DNA from: Bacillus sp. BA3
Lineage (GTDB): Bacteria > Bacillota > Bacilli > Bacillales > DSM-1321
Assembly: GCA_002835675.1 (NCBI GenBank)
Contig: PIZR01000007.1
Coordinates: 16,286 to 80,285 of the forward strand
Length of the DNA: 64,000 bases
Direction: 5' to 3'
The position numbers and the translations under genes were made by a program. Numbering within the stretch: position 1 is the first letter of the stretch; every line of letters starts with the position of its first letter. The notes under the pieces are model-generated. The model saw nothing but the letters and a program-made list of their open reading frames with translations, was not told the DNA's origin and ran no database searches. Of this stretch, positions 62,131-64,000 are shown one piece after another.

Positions 62131-63045
62131 ATGATTATGTCAGACCTGGCAGGTGCAAGTACAACAGAAATTATGCATAAGAAGACCCAGCATAAAAAAT
62201 TAACACTGAGACAAGTTTTACAAAGAGGTCTACTAATTACAATTGGTGCAGTTTTGATGGCTGTCGGCCTCGAGATTTTTTTAGTGCCGAATAACGTAAT
62301 CGACGGGGGCATAACGGGTATATCGATTATGTTATCTTACATTACTGGATGGAAGCTCGGAATCTTTCTATTCATTTTGAATCTTCCTTTCTTTTTTATC
62401 GGTTATAAACAAATCGGCAAAACCTTCGCATTATCTACCCTTTATGGAATTTTAGTCCTTTCCATTACCACTACATTGCTTCATCATGTACCAGCTTTCA
62501 CTCAAGATATCCTCCTAGCGTCCGCTTTCGGCGGAATGATTCTTGGCATTGGTGTTGGAATGGTCATTCGATATGGCGGCTCATTGGATGGTACAGAAAT
62601 ACTTGCCATACTCGCTAGCAAGAAGCTCCCTTTTTCCGTTGGGGAGATCGTCATGTTTTTTAATTTATTCATCCTTGGCAGTGCGGGCTTCGTATTCTCG
62701 TGGGATCGTGCCATGTATTCGATCATTGCTTACTTCGTGGCATATAAAACGATGGATATCGTCATCGCAGGTTTGGACGAATCCAAATTTGTTTGGATTA
62801 TCAGTGATGAATTTAATGATATCGGTGATGCCATAATGAATCGCCTTGGACGGGGCGTAACCTTTTTAGCTGGTGAAGGTGCATATTCTGGTGATGATAA
62901 AAAAGTCATCTTTTGTGTAATAAACAGGCTTGAGGAAGCTAAACTTAAAGAAATAGTCAAAAGTTTCGATCCATCTGCATTTCTTGCCGTTGGGGATATC
63001 GCGGAAGTTCGAGGCGGTCGATTCAAGAAAAAAGATATCCACTAA
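62131..63045 (+). CDS. YitT-family membrane protein (DUF2179)
   Basis: A 304-residue protein with five to six membrane helices between residues ~35 and 205 (LLITIGAVLMAVGLEIFLVP, VIDGGITGISIML, YGGSLDGTEILA) and a C-terminal soluble DUF2179 domain (residues ~215-300: GRGVTFLAGEGAYSGDDKKV, AFLAVGDIAEVRGG). This is the YitT/YpjC/YqfU pattern; function unsettled, possibly transport or nucleotide sensing. ATG behind AAGGAG. Monocistronic with a strong terminator. Confidence 0.87.
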   Translation: MIMSDLAGASTTEIMHKKTQHKKLTLRQVLQRGLLITIGAVLMAVGLEIFLVPNNVIDGGITGISIMLSYITGWKLGIFLFILNLPFFFIGYKQIGKTFALSTLYGILVLSITTTLLHHVPAFTQDILLASAFGGMILGIGVGMVIRYGGSLDGTEILAILASKKLPFSVGEIVMFFNLFILGSAGFVFSWDRAMYSIIAYFVAYKTMDIVIAGLDESKFVWIISDEFNDIGDAIMNRLGRGVTFLAGEGAYSGDDKKVIFCVINRLEEAKLKEIVKSFDPSAFLAVGDIAEVRGGRFKKKDIH

Positions 63046-63086
63046 TCATTCACCTGCTTTTTGCTTGATCCAATTGGCAAAAAGAT

Positions 63087-63124
63087 AAAAAAAGCTGAAG
63101 GGAGAATCCCCTTCAGCTTTTTTT
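63087..63124. terminator. Bidirectional terminator between yitT-like and ydjO-like genes
   Basis: AAAAAGCTGAAGGG pairs with CCCTTCAGCTTTTT around a short loop, with A and T runs on either side. Confidence 0.85.
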
Positions 63125-63130
63125 ATGACC

Positions 63131-63325
63131 TTAATAGTTTCTTGGATTGTTGATTGCTTGAAGCATTCTGGTGCCGGGTTTCATCTCGCTGCTACATAAC
63201 GGACAAACGTGTTCATCATTACTTGTAAAGTTATCGCGAATCCAACCTTTGCAATCTTCTGATGTACATTCCCACACCTTTGTTTCTTCAGGAATGATTT
63301 CTTCCGTATTATTTCTTCTATACAT
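63131..63325 (-). CDS. ydjO: Cold-inducible zinc-ribbon protein, YdjO-like
   Basis: A 64-residue protein with two Cys pairs, WECTSEDCKGWIRDNF and HVCPLCSSEMKPGTRML, forming a zinc ribbon, as in YdjO of B. subtilis, a cold-shock-induced protein of unknown role. ATG 63325 follows AAGGAG with eight-base spacing; a GTG three codons upstream is not needed. Monocistronic. Confidence 0.85.
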   Translation of the reverse strand: MYRRNNTEEIIPEETKVWECTSEDCKGWIRDNFTSNDEHVCPLCSSEMKPGTRMLQAINNPRNY

Positions 63326-63334
63326 ATATCTCAC

Positions 63335-64000
63335 TCCTTAGAATTGAATTGACTCCGTCCTGCATAACAGATCACAAGCCATAAAGATAAAAGAAGAATA
63401 GATGGCGTTTAATCTAAATTGTGAGTAAATACCCATTCGCAAATCTAAGTATGATCATTGTTCTTTCAACCAAACTTTTTGAATGGTAAGAACTTGAGAT
63501 TACGACATGAATTTTTCATATCTCATATCCATTATAACATATATATGCTTTATATATTTGAGGAAAGATTCTAAAAAAGAAAGTAGTCCCCAAAATGAAA
63601 CACAGTCCCTGACTTACCCTTCAAGATAATCGAGACTGCGCTGTTTAAGAATCCATTTCATATGGTTCTTCCTGCTCGTTCGATGGAACATCGAGCATGA
63701 GAGTAATTTTTAATGCCAAAACCTAAAACAATGAAAGCCCTGCCTCTCTCCCATCCATACGGTTCCTAGACCGTGCCTGCGAGAATCAGATAAAAGCTTG
63801 TAAGTACATGTTTATTAATTAAAACCGTCCGTAATTCCAATTGGGTAGATTAAATTCCAAAAGACAAATGGTACATAGAAGTAAGTTAATGAAGAACAGA
63901 AATGGATCGAGGAAAATACTTGGTGATTACATGTATTTCTTTTTTCTAGATATGTTTAACTTGATTCTACTTCATCATGAAAATGATGAAAAATTATTTT
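63335..64000. other. Terminal interval without recognised gene
   Basis: About 660 AT-rich bases. A weak dyad (CGATG/CATCG near 63684-63694) is present; no open frame with a ribosome site, no tRNA and no repeat copy was found. Confidence 0.4.

Noticed and set aside
63335..64000. Hidden gene or tRNA at the right end
   Set aside because: No cloverleaf, no open frame with ribosome site and no repeat copy seen on either strand.

Overview
The window looks like chromosome from an aerobic, spore-forming Bacillaceae bacterium, and gene content resembles the Peribacillus/Bacillus simplex group (an inference from gene families, not a database match). Support comes from AT-rich DNA, strong AGGAGG-type ribosome sites, a SleL/YaaH-type spore cortex hydrolase, ansR/ansAB, mhq-type quinone detoxification genes, a bacterial nitric oxide synthase, a class IV type PHA synthase, YkuS, YdjO, YuxL and YhcV homologues, an S-box riboswitch and SigmaB-like promoters. 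No rRNA, tRNA, CRISPR array, phage or intact transposon was seen.

Layout. 1-5.7 kb: end of an MFS-M20 amidohydrolase operon with a cre-like site, a large AraC regulator fused to a glycosidase-like domain, an HPP membrane protein and a GNAT acetyltransferase. 5.8-8.9 kb: an alcohol dehydrogenase remnant, then TSUP transporter-cysC-sat, which makes PAPS but has no PAPS reductase beside it. 9.2-20.8 kb: a surface-glycan island with two paralogous GT2 and two GT1/GT4 glycosyltransferases, a PAPS-type sulfotransferase, two sugar epimerase/reductases, a small Thr/Ser-rich beta protein without Cys or His, and a three-gene UDP-amino-deoxysugar pathway (4,6-dehydratase, reductase, 2-epimerase). 21-30.3 kb: ABC exporter, MFS, SleL, YueD, cardiolipin synthase, a CstR-like persulfide sensor with its own operator, and two small stress or secreted proteins. 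30.8-37.2 kb: ansAB with divergent ansR, and S-methylmethionine uptake and use (mmuP-mmuM) under a SAM-I riboswitch. 37.4-41.5 kb: quinone/catechol detoxification genes around two MhqR-like operators. 41.5-44 kb: PHA synthesis (phaR, phaC, SDR). 44.2-51.2 kb: OsmC, several tiny soluble proteins, CorA, nitric oxide synthase, a YodB-like redox regulator, a thioredoxin-reductase-like flavoprotein and SigmaB-type small proteins. 51.3-63.3 kb: YuxL peptidase, a CBS protein, an MBL hydrolase, an unusual 20/21-bp tandem repeat array, a GDSL hydrolase-ABC operon, MFS, a PAS histidine kinase with a degenerate MHYT sensor, YitT and YdjO.

The most interesting reading is that sat-cysC-TSUP and the adjacent sulfotransferase/glycosyltransferase island form one unit that makes a sulfated surface (perhaps spore-surface) glycan. 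Other second-look items are the tandem array bracketed by duplicated hairpins, a dispersed decayed repeat family, the CstR-type operator placed between -35 and -10, and the histidine-less MHYT domain.
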